A DNA stretch of 64,000 bases from Vitellaria paradoxa (Eukaryota > Streptophyta > Magnoliopsida > Ericales > Sapotaceae). Below, piece after piece: positions 11,669 through 23,590 of the stretch. Both the position numbers and the translations under genes were made by a program. A model generated the notes under the pieces. The model was not told where the DNA came from, did no database searches, and worked only from the letters and a program-made list of their open reading frames with translations. The stretch covers positions 15,205,167 to 15,269,166 of the forward strand of contig CM034236.1 in the NCBI GenBank assembly GCA_019916065.1, written 5' to 3'. The number at the start of each line of letters is the position of its first letter. The stretch's first letter is position 1.

Positions 11669-13915
11669 TGTGATGACTCAGATTTTTAATGCTTTGATTA
11701 ATTGTTAATTAATATTTAATTTGGTAAAAATAAAATTTTTATTGATTTAAATTTTTGGGAACATAAATTAAATTCAATTTTTATTGTGGATGCATGAAAT
11801 TAGAAGTCTAGTCTAATTTGAATTCTAATTCTTTTCCATTAGGATTCTACCAACTAATAGCGAGTACATGGAATTGGAAGTCTAGTTTGATTTGAATTCT
11901 AATCCTTTTTCCATTAGGATTCTACCAACTATTAGCCAGTACATGAAGTTGGAAGTCTAGTTTAATTTGAATTCTAATCTTTTTTTCCATTAGGATTCTA
12001 TCAACTAATAGCTAGTCTAGATATACGTGTATATATATATAACATGCGCTCTTCGGCAGTCAAGGTAAAGGGTTAAAAAGAAAGAGAGAGAGAGAGAAAG
12101 AGAGAAAAAAAGATAAGGGGTAGTGGCGGCAGAGGAGAAAAAAAAATCTAATGTGAATGATGTGGAGATTACCAGCTTCTTGATGGCCGCGGTGATCTTA
12201 GTCTGATCTGCTGATTGAGTTTTGGGTTTCGTTATGACTTGGGTGTTCTTTCTACAGATTTAATTTGAGGTAAGGGGCGGAACTTTTAAAAGTGATGCAT
12301 ATATATATATGTATAAATATTATTTATTATCTGGGCTGAATGACCTGTGGTCTGTATTGTAATTAACAATACATATATGTGTATTAATTGATTAGTCCTC
12401 ATACAATTCGGTGATATAGCTAATGATATATATATATATATTATAGGTAACATATATATATTAGACTCATCAGATTTTTGTTGTTGTGAACATATGATTG
12501 ATTAGTACTTTTTTTCCGCTTTAAACTCATAACGTGATTGATTGGAATACGAGGTTCACTTGTTATTTATTTACTTATTTATTATATTTATATTTTTTTA
12601 GTTGGTAAACGTGAATTGTATTGAGTTCCCACAATTGCTTGGCTACTGAGAAGGCAAAAATTTCTATTATATATAATTGAAGTCTTCACAGATGGATGGT
12701 ATACATATTATTACTTATATACATATATAGGTTAAAGGTGTGGAAATTAGGTGTCCAGCAAAGCCCTTAAATGAATAAAGCAAAGAAAACTTTAACTTTG
12801 TCCTTATAGGATCGTTTGTCTTTTTGTGAATTTTGTCTTTACATGTTAGTTTGTTCTGAAAGCTTTTGCATTAATTGTAAGAAACATATTTGGTAATTTG
12901 TTGTGCTGCGATTCTTCGGTAATTATGGTTATTATTATTACATGTTGAGGTTTACGGATTCTTTAAAATATTATGATGAATTCATAAGGATTTAATAAAT
13001 AATGAATTTAAATAAAGAATTTATTTGATATTTGTTTAAAATGAAAGTGGATGCGTTTTGTTTGGATTTAGGGTACTGAAAATATCGGGTATACGTACCC
13101 AAGGGTCGAAAGTCCCGAAACCCGCGCGGGTTGGTTATCGATTCCAGTAGGCTAGTAACCTACGAACGAGCAGATGCCTAAGGGTGGCATATCATATTCC
13201 TAAGACTTCGGTCTAGGAAGCAGACACCGAAGGATGGTGTATATTGGTTGGGTCTTGTTTCTACGAGACAACCAAGCAGACATCGAAGGATGATGTATAT
13301 TGGTTGGGTCCTGTTTCTACGGGACAACCAAGCAGCAGTACCTAGAAATCAATTTGTTTTCTTTGATGTGTTATGTGGTGTTACAAGGCAATTAATGGTA
13401 ATGAAAAGATAAATTGATAAATAAATTAAAGTACTTGTTTGAAATTGCTACTTGTGCATAAATATTTCACTTAGTAGCATGCTAGGGCATACTGCATTTA
13501 TATTATTATTATTAGGGTTCCGAGCACACGTGGTATTAGTGCTAAACCCCTTACAGCTTGTGATGCAGGTAATGAATTTGAGTCACGTGCTGGACCTTCT
13601 GAGCATAGGAATTAGAGTTTTATTTATTTTTTTTTATGTAATGACTCTAGGAAATTATTTTTAACGGATTTTAATAAGCTTCTGTTTGTGAGGTTATTAT
13701 TAATTATTTTATTTAGCTTTGGAAGGATATTTGGGCTTAGCTTTGGAGCTTATTGCCTAGTTGATTTTGACTAAGGCATTTATTTCTTTTTACATTAATT
13801 GCTCCATAGTGTGTGTTTATGGCTCTGATGTGGGACAGGGACTTGTTAGTAAATGGTGTAATGTGTCTTCCTTTGGTTTCACCGTACTAGGGTTGTGAAA
13901 CCCAGGGGCGTGACA
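11669..13915 (-). mobile_element. LTR-like insertion in opposite orientation, probably a solo LTR (2247 bases)
   Basis: It is flanked by a perfect 5-base target duplication TTAAT (11664-11668 and 13916-13920). The ends are TGTGATGACTCAG and GGGGCGTGACA. Read on the minus strand it follows the element at 7106-9453: TGTCACGCCCC start, the CCGCGCGGG palindrome, the TTGGTTGTC-type direct repeats (13240-13335 here) and a TCATCACA end. No coding capacity is seen. The TG...CA ends and 5-base duplication support a solo LTR. The other copy is at 57506-59755. Confidence 0.75.
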
Positions 13916-13920
13916 TTAAT

Positions 13921-14363
13921 AAAATCAGGCAATGTGATGTAGCAAAGTCTTTTGTATGAAATTTAATCTGATTTCTTTTTTTTTTAATGTGCATATAGTT
14001 TTCCTTTCAAAACTGTAAAAACTGTCAATGTTTTTTTTCTTATGAAATGAATAAGAAAGATAAAAAAGCCTATAGCGAAAAAGAAAAGTTGTTATATTTC
14101 ACTAGCTCTTCTAATCCAAATATTGTCCCTGCAGAGCATAAACTCTGGGATTATACACCTGAATTTCATTTCTAAGATGAAGACGTAAATTACTGTAAAA
14201 AAATAACTTTGTTAAATGTAAAAAATTAAATTGCAATCTATGAAATCTTAAAAAATAGGTTGTCCAATGATTTTTTTTGTTAAAAGTTTTCATCTAAAGG
14301 TTCATTTTTTATCCCGAATCAAATGTTAGTGTTGCTTTCTTCTAAGCAAAAATAATATGCTTT
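13921..14363. other. Spacer without recognisable gene
   Basis: AT-rich sequence between the LTR-like insertion and the MITE. The minus-strand frame at 14111-14293 has no protein features that I recognise. Confidence 0.5.
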
Positions 14364-14370
14364 ACCACCC

Positions 14371-14830
14371 CATAGGCGGATCCACATAGGGGCAAGGGGG
14401 GTCAATTGACCCCACTGGAAGCAAAATTTTTGTAGAAAATAGTATAATTTTTGAGATATTTTTGTATTTTTGCCCCTATAAAATATATTTTTCAAAATAA
14501 ATTGCCCCTATACTTTAAACAATTTACAAGTTTTGCCCCACTGGAAGAAAATTTTCTTTAAAAAATAGTATAATTTTTTAAATATTTTTGTATTTTTACC
14601 CTTATAAAATATATCTTTCAAAATAAATTACCCTTATACCTCAAGCAATTTACAAGTTTTGCCCCCTTAGGAAGCAAAATTTTTTAGAAAATAGTATAAT
14701 TTTTTTAGGTGTTTTTTTTCTTTTTGCTCCCATAAAATATATCTCTCAAAACAGATTGCTCATAAGTCAAGTACACTGCCTTTATTTATCGGCTTGACCC
14801 CACTGTAATAAAATCCTGAATCCGCCACTG
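14371..14830. mobile_element. hAT-like MITE (460 bases) with three internal repeats
   Basis: The termini are CATAGGCGGATCCA and, inverted, CAGTGGCGGATTCAGGA, so the terminal inverted repeats match in the GGCGGAT core. The flanks carry the direct repeat ACCACCC (14364-14370 and 14831-14837), 7 bases visible, close to the 8 expected for hAT elements. Inside, a unit of about 125 bases that begins CCCACTGGAAG occurs three times (about 14410, 14535, 14660). No transposase is present, so it is non-autonomous. The superfamily is inferred from end sequence and duplication size. The other copy is at 60218-60676. Confidence 0.65.
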
Positions 14831-15047
14831 ACCACCCTTATTTATTAGGCACAGGAGAGACTCATTATAGGGATTTCAGTTCTGCACAATTGTTATGTCT
14901 ATTTGTATTTGTTAATGTATTTTCTAACTAATGAAATTCAAGGAACCATAATAACATTATACTTCCTTAAGTGTATTTCTTCATTAACTAATTTCTAAGA
15001 AATAAAGGTTAGCAAGAATTATGTATCTTCATCCAATGCCGTCCTAG

Positions 15048-16330
15048 CACTACTACAAAAATGCATTAACATCACAGCTTTGAGGCGTGATGTCTCACTT
15101 TCGATCTCAATTACAAAAGCATGATTGATCCAGGTGAGATTGTAAGTTGCTTATTTTCGATCACAGTTTAGAATCCATGATCGAAAACTTACAATAGTCA
15201 CGCACTAAAAGTGTGGTCTTTTTATGTAAAAACTGAGATGAAAATAAATTTCACATGATCTTTTATGAATTTTGATCTCACTTTATTTAAAAAACAGTGG
15301 TCAAATATAGACAAATGATCACGCTGAAAAAATTGGTTAACTTTAGGAATAATAAAAATTCACATGGTAACCTGCTATCGTGCCATCATGTGACGCCTTG
15401 TCATCCTGCCAACCTTATATATTTGATATTTTTTTGTTGCTACTGAGAATTGAACTCGAGCCATTTATTTGGAAGTTAGTGTGCCTGACCGCTGGTCCAA
15501 ACTATCATATTTATATATGCATGTTACATATTAATATATATAAACAAATTTTTATCATTTTTGGGATTGCAAAAAGTAATAAAATTATATTATTTTAATT
15601 TAATTATTTTAAGTTTTTTACAATAATTTATTATCACTTTTGCCAACCAATTAGTAGCTAAATGCCACACTTTTCCAATCAATTAGTTGAGAGAAAAGAT
15701 AAAAAAATTTACTGTTATGTAATTTTTTTAACTTTTTGTAATAATTTGAAATCATAACCAATATAGAATCATACGACTTAATAAATAATTTATGAAATAT
15801 ATATCATATTTAATTAAAAAAGATCTTAAATCTTTTTCTTGTTTTCCTTTAATTCTTGTGTATAGCACAAATTTAATCATGACTCATGTTTATGATATAT
15901 TTTTTTCATTCCTATTATATTTTTAAAAGTAATTAGACTGCATTTAGTTTTAGTTTTGGAAAATTATTGTTCAAAGTAAAATTTTTGAAAACTATTTTAA
16001 GAATTTGATTTGTAATACAAAAATATATTTTCAATGGTTATATTTGAAACTTAATTCTAAAAAGACAAAAAAAAAAAAAAAAATTTGTTATTTTTATTTC
16101 TAAATTTTTATCACTTCCAACGAAATATAAAATAATGTCACTTTTAATATAATTAATATTAAAGATACAATAAACATTTATAAGATATTAAATATTTAAT
16201 ATTCATGTGGCTAATAAGTCATAGAAACTATGAAGGCTAGTCCCATATTTTCATTGAAGAAAATAATGATTATACATGTAGCATTATTTAAATCTGATTT
16301 CGTAAATTTAGTTTTAGCATTAACCTAAAA
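15048..16330 (+). mobile_element. CACTA-like terminus and associated sequence
   Basis: The sequence starts CACTACTACAAAAATGC, the typical end of plant CACTA elements. It is followed by short motifs that recur in both orientations (GATCGAAAAC, TTTTCGATCA, TCACGCACTAAAAGTG), as in CACTA subterminal regions. I find no matching right end (GTAGTAGTG) before gene C, so only one terminus is supported. From about 15177 the sequence matches the spacer downstream of every other gene copy, so all array units carry part of this element. Confidence 0.5.
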
Positions 16331-17480
16331 ACATTTTTGCCTATTCATAGCAGGTTTTATAGCATATAAATTAATTAAAATTAATAAAATAAATGTTATA
16401 ACAAAATTACGAAATCTACTTAAATTACATAAAGTGATAAACAAAGTTGTTTGATAGAATATAGAGAAAGAAATAACGATATTTCCCTCATTCCTTTATC
16501 TCGCTTTTTTTAAATATGATTTTCTCATTTTTTTATCTCTATTTTTTTCTAGAGATGTTTCCACTGATCTTTTATCTCGATTTTTTTAAATGATGGTTTT
16601 TATTGATCTTTGATCTTGATTTTTTCTAGAGATGATTTTCACTAATCATTTATCTCGTTTTAAATACAAATACGGTTTTAACAAAACTGAGATAAAAGTA
16701 TTAAAAGTAACTTTTATCTCAATTTTTAATTAGGACTAAGATAAAAGTTTAGCTAACAAATCTTATCCATGCGTTTCTAAAACCGTAATCATTATAAATC
16801 TCCTAATGTGATCTTATCAATTATCGTATTAATGTAACGGGTAGTTTAACATAATTTGGCTTGTCCAAGATTTTTTTGATTTTTTGTTTATTGATCTATG
16901 ATAGTAGATTTTATAGCATATTAAATTAATTAAAATTAATAAATAAATGTTACAACAAAATTGAAATCTAATTTAAATGATATAAAGTGATAAAAAAAAT
17001 GTTTGACAAAGATATCGAGAAAGAAATAACAATAACGTCTTTCATTCTTTTATCTCGCTTTTTTTAGATATGATTTTTCTTACTTTTTTTATCTCAGTTT
17101 TTTTGAGAGATGTTTTCATTGATTTTTTATCTCGGTTTTTTTAAGAGATGGTTTTCACTAGTCTTTTACCTCGATTTTTTTTTTCAGAGATAGTTTCCAC
17201 TAATCTTTTATCTTATTTTAATAAAATTACAGTTTTGACAAAATTGGGAGAGGAGTGTTAAAAGTAACCTTTTATCTCAGTTTTTTAATTAGACTAAGAT
17301 AAAAGTTTAGCTCGCAAATTTTTATCGTTCTTTTTCCAAACCGCGATCTTATAAATCTCCTAATGCGATGTTTATCATTATCGTATTAATGTAATGAGAG
17401 TTCAACATAATTTGGCTTATCTTATCAAACCATAAAATTATATGTTTTCCACAATTATGCAAGTATGTGAAGTTCCACGA
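16331..17480. repeat. Two AT-rich sub-repeats upstream of gene C
   Basis: Sub-repeats marked near 16358 and 16911. Compared with 62190-63340 this copy lacks about 20 single bases, spread over homopolymers and ordinary sequence. That density of 1-base gaps is not seen elsewhere in the duplication. Confidence 0.75.
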
Positions 17481-17960
17481 GACATATGGAAAAGGTTTTT
17501 ATTTGATTGCCTTTTTTTTTTTTCGACGCAAGACATGTTTTCATAGACTAAATTGGAGCCTACAGGAGTTCGATTAGAAAAATAGTTAGAACATACGTAG
17601 GTGTAGAAAGTATTAAAATTAACCTTTATCTCAGTTTTTTAATTAGACTAAGATAAAAATTTAGCTCACAAATTTTTATCATACTTTTTCTACTACCGTG
17701 ATTTTTATAAATCTCCTAATGTGATGTTTATCAATTATCGATTAATATATGAATAGTTCAACATAATTTGATTTATCTTATCAAACCATAAATTATATGT
17801 TTTCCACAATTATGCAAGTTAGTGAAGTCCCACGAGACATATGGAAAGGTTTTATTTTGATTGCTTTTTTCTTTTTTCTTTTGTGGCGCAAGACTGTTTT
17901 CCATAGACTAAATTGGAGCCTACAGGAGTTACGACTAGAAAATAGTTAGGAGATACGTAG
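17240..17960. repeat. Local 355-base tandem duplication before gene C
   Basis: The segment from GTATTAAAATTAACC through the CGAGACATATGG marker to the TACGTAGGTGTG block occurs twice in a row (markers at 17478 and 17833). In the second copy of the duplication the markers are at 63341 and 63699, a period of 358. Other genes in the array have only one. An 11-base gap near 17980 relative to the copy near 63850 is also present. Confidence 0.75.
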
Positions 17961-18214
17961 GTGTGAACAAATTGTGAGATTGACCTAGAATGAAATTCTT
18001 ATTTCTACTTGTGATTTTCATTGATTTTTTGGTTTTCGAAACATTATGTCATTTCTAGTTCGGTACACCATATAAAGTTAGATGATTCACTCCCGTGGAG
18101 CGATCAATCCCGTATTTCGTCGGAATGAACTATGTTAATTTCTTAAATGGATGAACTTATATTTTCATTTTGTCAAAAACAAAGATAGAAAGGGAAAGAC
18201 ATGCAAGGAAACAG

Positions 18215-18550
18215 CACGTGCAGTTTCATATTTAAATTCGAAGCTAATGTCTAAATTTTAGTGCTAAATTCGCTTATTAGTTTTCTACCTCAATGACGTC
18301 TATTTCTCGGCTAACACAGCCGCATGTGCATGCGGTCTGCTTTTAAAATTTTCATTTTTTTTTTATCTCCTAGTACAAGGCCTTCAGGTTCATGCAGAGA
18401 ATTTCGTTTTCTATATGGCGAAATCAAAAAGTGAGATTGAGAGAAAATCCATGGGGTGTCATTAATTCCGAAAGGTCATATGAAATGTACATTTAAGCAT
18501 CATTAAAGTCCTCAAAGGATCGGTTACACGCCTTTATCCAACTATATAAA
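18215..18550 (+). promoter_or_regulatory. Conserved promoter block of gene C
   Basis: G-box CACGTG at 18215-18220, TGACGTC near 18295, intact palindrome CCGCATG-TG-CATGCGG at 18320-18335 with the RY core, and TATATAAA at 18543-18550, 92 bases before the ATG at 18635. Confidence 0.6.
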
Positions 18551-18634
18551 CCTTGCACATAGCGCCCTGTGAACCCAGGCCAATTCCAACCTACTAATTC
18601 AAACACTTGGCCTATCTTTATCAAAAGAAAAATA

Positions 18635-19137
18635 ATGTCTATCCGGCAGCCCGTACGAAACCAGATGGCGGAAATATTCATTGGCATGCTCTCACTCCTT
18701 GTTGCCTGTGGCATGGCGCATGCTAGACTAGACGTGTACAACCAAACAATTAACCAAACACTAGTATTAGACAAATTGAGTGCTTTAACCAGGGATCCGA
18801 AGCATCCGTGGTACAAGCAACCGTTGCCTGTGGAGGCTTATCCAGGATTCTTTGATTTTTTGACCGCTTGTCTCGATCGTTAGGTCAAAAGGAATGCGTA
18901 CACCACGTTTTCAATGAAATGGTCGGAATCGAAAAAAATCTGAAAGATCTTAACTGCAGTTGTAAGGTTAAGGAAATAGGGCATAATTGCGTCATGGGAT
19001 TGGCAGGGCTTACTGGTCATTTTAAAAAGTTCGAGGGTACTGCTCCTCATATCTACACCCTGGCTAGCGAACTGTTTTTTACAACTAAGAAGCTAACGAA
19101 TTGCCCTGCTCCGGAACCTGCTCCGACTATGCCCTGA
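18635..19137 (+). pseudogene. Prolamin-like secreted protein, copy C (1-base frameshift)
   Basis: Full-length gene from ATG 18635 to TGA 19135-19137. One T is missing at about 18880 (CGTTAGG where the other copies have CGTTTAGG), which creates an immediate TAG at 18881-18883. The predicted product ends at 82 residues, just after the first domain cysteine. The remaining codons are well preserved. The change is a homopolymer deletion near the edge of a stretch with many 1-base gaps, so an assembly error is possible. The counterpart in the second copy lies beyond 64000 and cannot be compared. Confidence 0.75.
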
Positions 19138-21705
19138 GTCTATATGCATACGAATGTTACTGTATCAGATGATCTAAGATGGTGTCTATTGTATATTGAT
19201 TTGATCCTACGTCCAAGCTCTAGATGTTTATCATATTTGTTTCTCGAGTAATTAGTGGGGTTTATTACAATACCGAGTCCAATTATAAAGATAATTCCAT
19301 ACTAATCTTTATTATAATGCATCCAGGCAACATGATCGAAAACTTACAATCGTCACACACTAAAAGTGTGATCTTTTTATGTAAAACCTGAGATGAAAAG
19401 AAATTTCACATTACCTTTTATCAATTTTGATCTCACTTTCTTTAAAAAACAATGCTAAAAAATAGACAAATGATTCTGCCAAAAAAATTGGATAATTTTA
19501 AGAATAATAAAAATTCACATGGTAACCTCCTGTCATGCCATCGTGACATGATGTGACGCCTTGTCATGCTGACAACCTTATATATTTGATATTTTTTTGT
19601 TGCTATTGAGAATTAAACGCGTGCCATTTTTTGGAAGTTAGTGTGCTTGACTGCTAGCCCAAACGATCATTTATATATGCATTTTACATATCAATATACA
19701 TAAACAAATTTTATCGTTTTTGGGATTGCAAAAAGTAATAAAATTATATTATTTTAATTTAATTATTTTAAGTTTTTTACAATATTTATTATCACTTTTG
19801 CCAACCAATTAGTAGCTAAAAGCTACACTTTTCCGATCAATTAGTTAAGAGAAAAGATAAAAAATTGCTGTTATGTCATTATTTTAACTTTTGTAATAAT
19901 TTGAAATCATAACCAATATATAGAATCAAATGACTTAATAAATTTGTGTATAGCACAAATTTAATCATGACTCACAGTTTACAAAATATTCTTTTCATTC
20001 CTATTATATTTTTAAAAGTAATTAGACTACATTTAGTTTAGTTTTGGAAAATTATTGTTCAAAATAAAATTTTTGAAAACTATTTTAAGAATTTGATTTG
20101 TAATACAAAAAATATTTTCAATGGTTATATTTCAAAGTGAATTCTAAAAAGACAAAAAAATGAAAATTTTTATTATTTCTATTTTAAATTTTTATCACTT
20201 CCAACAAAATGTAAAATAATGTCACTTTTAATATAATTAATATTAAAGATATAATACACATTTATTAGTTATTAAATATTTAATATTCACGTGGCAATAA
20301 TTCATGCAAACTATGAAGGCTGCTCCCATATTTTCATTGAAAAAAAATAACGATTATACATGTTGCATTATTTAAATCAGATTTGGTAAATTTAGTTTTA
20401 GCATTAATCTAAGAACATTTTTGCCTATTCATCTAAGATAGTAGGTTTTGTTGCTTATTAAATTAATTAAAATTAATAAATAAATGTTACAACAAAATTT
20501 ATGAAATCTAATTTAAATTACATCAAGTGGTAAACAAAGTTGTTTGATAGAAATATGGAGAAAGAATAACAATATTGTCCCTCATTCTTTTATCTCGCTT
20601 TTTTTCTAAATATGATTTTTCTCATTTTTTTATCTCTATTTTTTCTAGAGATGTTTCTGCTGATCTTTTATCTCAATTTTGTTTAAAAGATGGTTTTTAT
20701 TAATCTTTGATCTTGATTTTTTCTAGAGATGATTTCCACTGATCATTTATCTCATTTTAAATACAAATACTGTTTTAACAAAACTGAGATAGAAAGTATT
20801 AAAGTAACATTTTATCTCAATTTGTAATTAGATTGTGATAAAAAATTTAGCTCACAAATGTTTATCATACTTTTTCTTAAGCCGTAATCCTTGTAAATCT
20901 CCTAATGTAATCTTTAACAATTGTTGTATTAATGTAACGAGTAGTTTAACATAATTTGGCTTATCCCAAGATTTTTTTTATTTTTTGTTTATTGATCTAA
21001 GATAGTAGATTTTATAGCATATTAAATTAATTAAAATTAATGAATAAATGTTACAACAAAATTGAATTCTAATTTAAATTATATAAAGTGATAAAAAAAA
21101 TTTTTGACAGAGATATAGAGAAAGAAATAACAATAAAGTCTTTTATTCTTTTATCTCGCTCATTTTTAGATATGATTTTTCTTAGTTTTTTATCTCAATT
21201 TTTTCTAGAGATGTTTTCAGTGATTTTTTATCATGGTTTTTTTATGAGATGGTTTTCACTCGTCTTTTACCTGGGTGTTTTTTCTTAGAGTTAGTTTCCA
21301 CTAATCTTTTATCTTATTTTTAATAAAATTACAGTTTTGACAAAATTGAGAGAGAAAGTTTTAAAATTAACCTTCTATCTAAGTTTTTTGATTAGACTAA
21401 GATAAAAAGTTTAGCTCACAAATTTTTATCATACTTTTTCTAATACCATGATATTTATAAATTTCCTAATGTGATCAATGTTTATCAATTATCCTATTAA
21501 TATAATGAATAGTTCAACATAATTTGGCTTATCTTATCAACCATAAATTATATGTTTTCCACAATTATGCAAGTTAGTGAGTCCCACGAGACCTATGGAA
21601 AAGGTTTTATTTTGATTGCCTTTTTTTTTTTTTTTTGTGGCGCAAGACTGTTTTCATAGACTAAATTGGAGCCTACAGGAGTTTACGACTAGAAATAGTT
21701 AGGAC
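19138..21705. repeat. Spacer downstream of gene C with two AT-rich sub-repeats
   Basis: Conserved 3' flank to about 19332, then the CACTA-derived spacer, then sub-repeats marked near 20450 and 21013. The gene-proximal spacer of the next unit starts near 21540 and is interrupted at 21709 by a CACTA element. No gene is visible. Confidence 0.75.
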
Positions 21706-22931
21706 ATACACTGCAGGAAAAATTGGCTTTGGCGTAAGGAGAGTTCGGGCGACCGCCCCAAAAGGAACCAGTAGCGACGGACAATGGCGGCCGGAACGGT
21801 GGTCGCTGATGGCCCTTTTAAACCCCACCCCCTTTTCCCCCTTTTTCCCATTTCGACTGAGCTATCTACAATTTCTCCCGCGTGCGCGCAGATCTTCGCG
21901 CTTGTTCTTCGCCCTTCGCGCTTCGTCATCTTGCCGCCAGTGAGTTTGACCGCTGCCTCACCGCCGACGTGGGTAAGCATATCTCTCTCTCTCTCTCTCT
22001 CTCTGTTGGCCTCGTCTCTTTTGTCCCGCCTTGTCTCTCTCTCACTCACTCCGCCGATGACTTCCACTGGTGGTCGCCGGTGGTTTTCAATTACAACTAC
22101 AACTGCAGTACTACCAGGTCCTGCAATCCTTTCAGACCCCCAAAATTTCCGGCATGGCCGCCATGTGTCTCGCCAGAGACCCAAAATGTCTTACTTGCTT
22201 GTATGGTCTTTACATTTGTTATTTCTTGGTTCTTTCACTTCAAGATCCTATCCTTAAAAAAAAAAATTAAAAAAACAGAAGTGTGATTCGTTCTTTCACT
22301 TTAATGTCTTGCTGCTTTCTTCTAGGAATTGGACTAGCACTTAATTCCTTAGATTGGGTTTCGGTTTACAATGGATTTGCAATATAGGCACTGATTTCAG
22401 ATATTTTGGGATTTAAAGGATTTATTATTTGTTTTTTGGGTGCAATGATGGAAGGTATAGAAATCTGATATTAACAAGCTTGAATTAGCTTATCTTAAAT
22501 TCGATTGGATTTTAAATATAATTGTGGTGTTATTTGCTTGTCTAGTTTTGCTATTAAGTAACTCTAAGTAGGACAAATTGTTATTTCCTGTTTTATTTTA
22601 GATTAGTTTTTTTTTTTTATCTTTTTCGGGAAGAAGCAAAGATGGTTCCCATGATGCTGCTGCAGCAGAAGAAGAAGCAGCAAAGTCTGCGAGAAGGGCT
22701 GGAAAAAACCCAAACCCACACACAGCTTTAACAGATCAACTCCTACTTAGATACGTACACACACAGAGATAGTTGTATATACACAGACACATGCGTACAC
22801 ACAGTTAAGTGTGCAAACACACACGGACCCAAAGGGTTGTTGGATTTGGAAGATAGGAAGATGAAGAAATCATCGGCTTCTTTTGTTTGACCGCAGAGAG
22901 GGGGCAACCACCCTCGGAAACCTCCCTTCCT

Positions 22932-23247
22932 TCTGCAAGCTCAGGTGCAGGCCCAGGTGCAATCTCAGGTGCAAGCACAGCTTGTAGAGTTAGAGCAGCG
23001 ACTAGCTCAGGGCCGTATTCTCACAGCTGATACTTTTGATCCACCGATTCAGACTCAGGTTAATAACTACACAATTTGTATTTAAATTTAATTCAATTGC
23101 TTTTAGAATATATATTTATGTTTCCTGTTAAATATATATTGTTTATTGTAGGCTCCGGACGCTGGCAGTGGTCACCAGGCGAGACACGAGTCCGTGGGTG
23201 AGGGCATGCATGATCCAGCAGGCTCGGATGATCAGCATCAAGTATAA
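22932..23247 (+). pseudogene. Two-exon coding remnant inside the CACTA element
   Basis: The first stretch (22932-23058) reads as a Gln-rich peptide with a repeated QVQAQ pattern, then an acidic segment (VELEQRLAQGRILTADTF). It ends CAG at a GT donor (23059). An AT-rich gap of 93 bases ends TAG (23151), and a second stretch (23152-23247) reads in phase to TAA at 23245-23247. This looks like the C-terminal end of a transposon-encoded protein such as a Ptta/En/Spm-type transposase, but the identification is by style only. A captured host gene fragment is the alternative. Confidence 0.4.
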
Positions 23248-23590
23248 ATTAATGTTTTCTAACTCTAAGATAATTCAACTATATCTACTCCAATTTATTC
23301 TATAAATTTAAAATTTCAGTTTTATCTATAGATTCTTTATTATATATGCACATTGAGGAAAAAGTTCAAAGTTAATAATTTTGATGCTTAGAAATTAGAA
23401 ATTTTGACATAGAAACACTAAAACAATTTATAAATTTTTAAACATAAAAACTTGCAACTTTGACACTTAGCAACCGAAAGTACGTTTAAGTTGAAAGTAC
23501 GTTTAAGTTTAACTTAGAAACCGACACCTGCAGTGCCCGAAACCCTTGAAATTATATTTAAGTTGAAACTTTGACACTTACAAGCCAAAA

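Larger units (their letters stand above)
1..18120 (+). repeat. First copy of a ~45.8-kb tandem segmental duplication (partial)
   Basis: This stretch is nearly identical, in the same order and orientation, to 45815-64000. It holds the end of a retrotransposon remnant, gene copies A and B, two 2.3-kb LTR-like insertions, a MITE and the upstream part of gene C. The offset is 45814 at the left edge, 45816 at gene A, 45835 at gene B, 45840 after the second LTR-like element and 45880 at the right edge, so the second copy is about 66 bases longer in total. Most differences are single-base changes in homopolymers. Both edges are cut by the window, so the true length of the duplication is unknown. The spacing implies a repeat period of about 45.8 kb. 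Confidence 0.95.

Noticed and set aside
13452..13664. Hydrophobic frame in the LTR-like element (also 59293-59619)
   Set aside because: Length and end differ between two nearly identical copies, and it lies in a non-coding repeat.
21784..22257. 157- and 134-codon frames and a 161-codon antisense frame at the left part of the CACTA element
   Set aside because: They overlap a (CT)n tract and each other on both strands, with low-complexity Ser/Leu or Arg/Glu content. Chance frames in a GC-rich segment are more likely.
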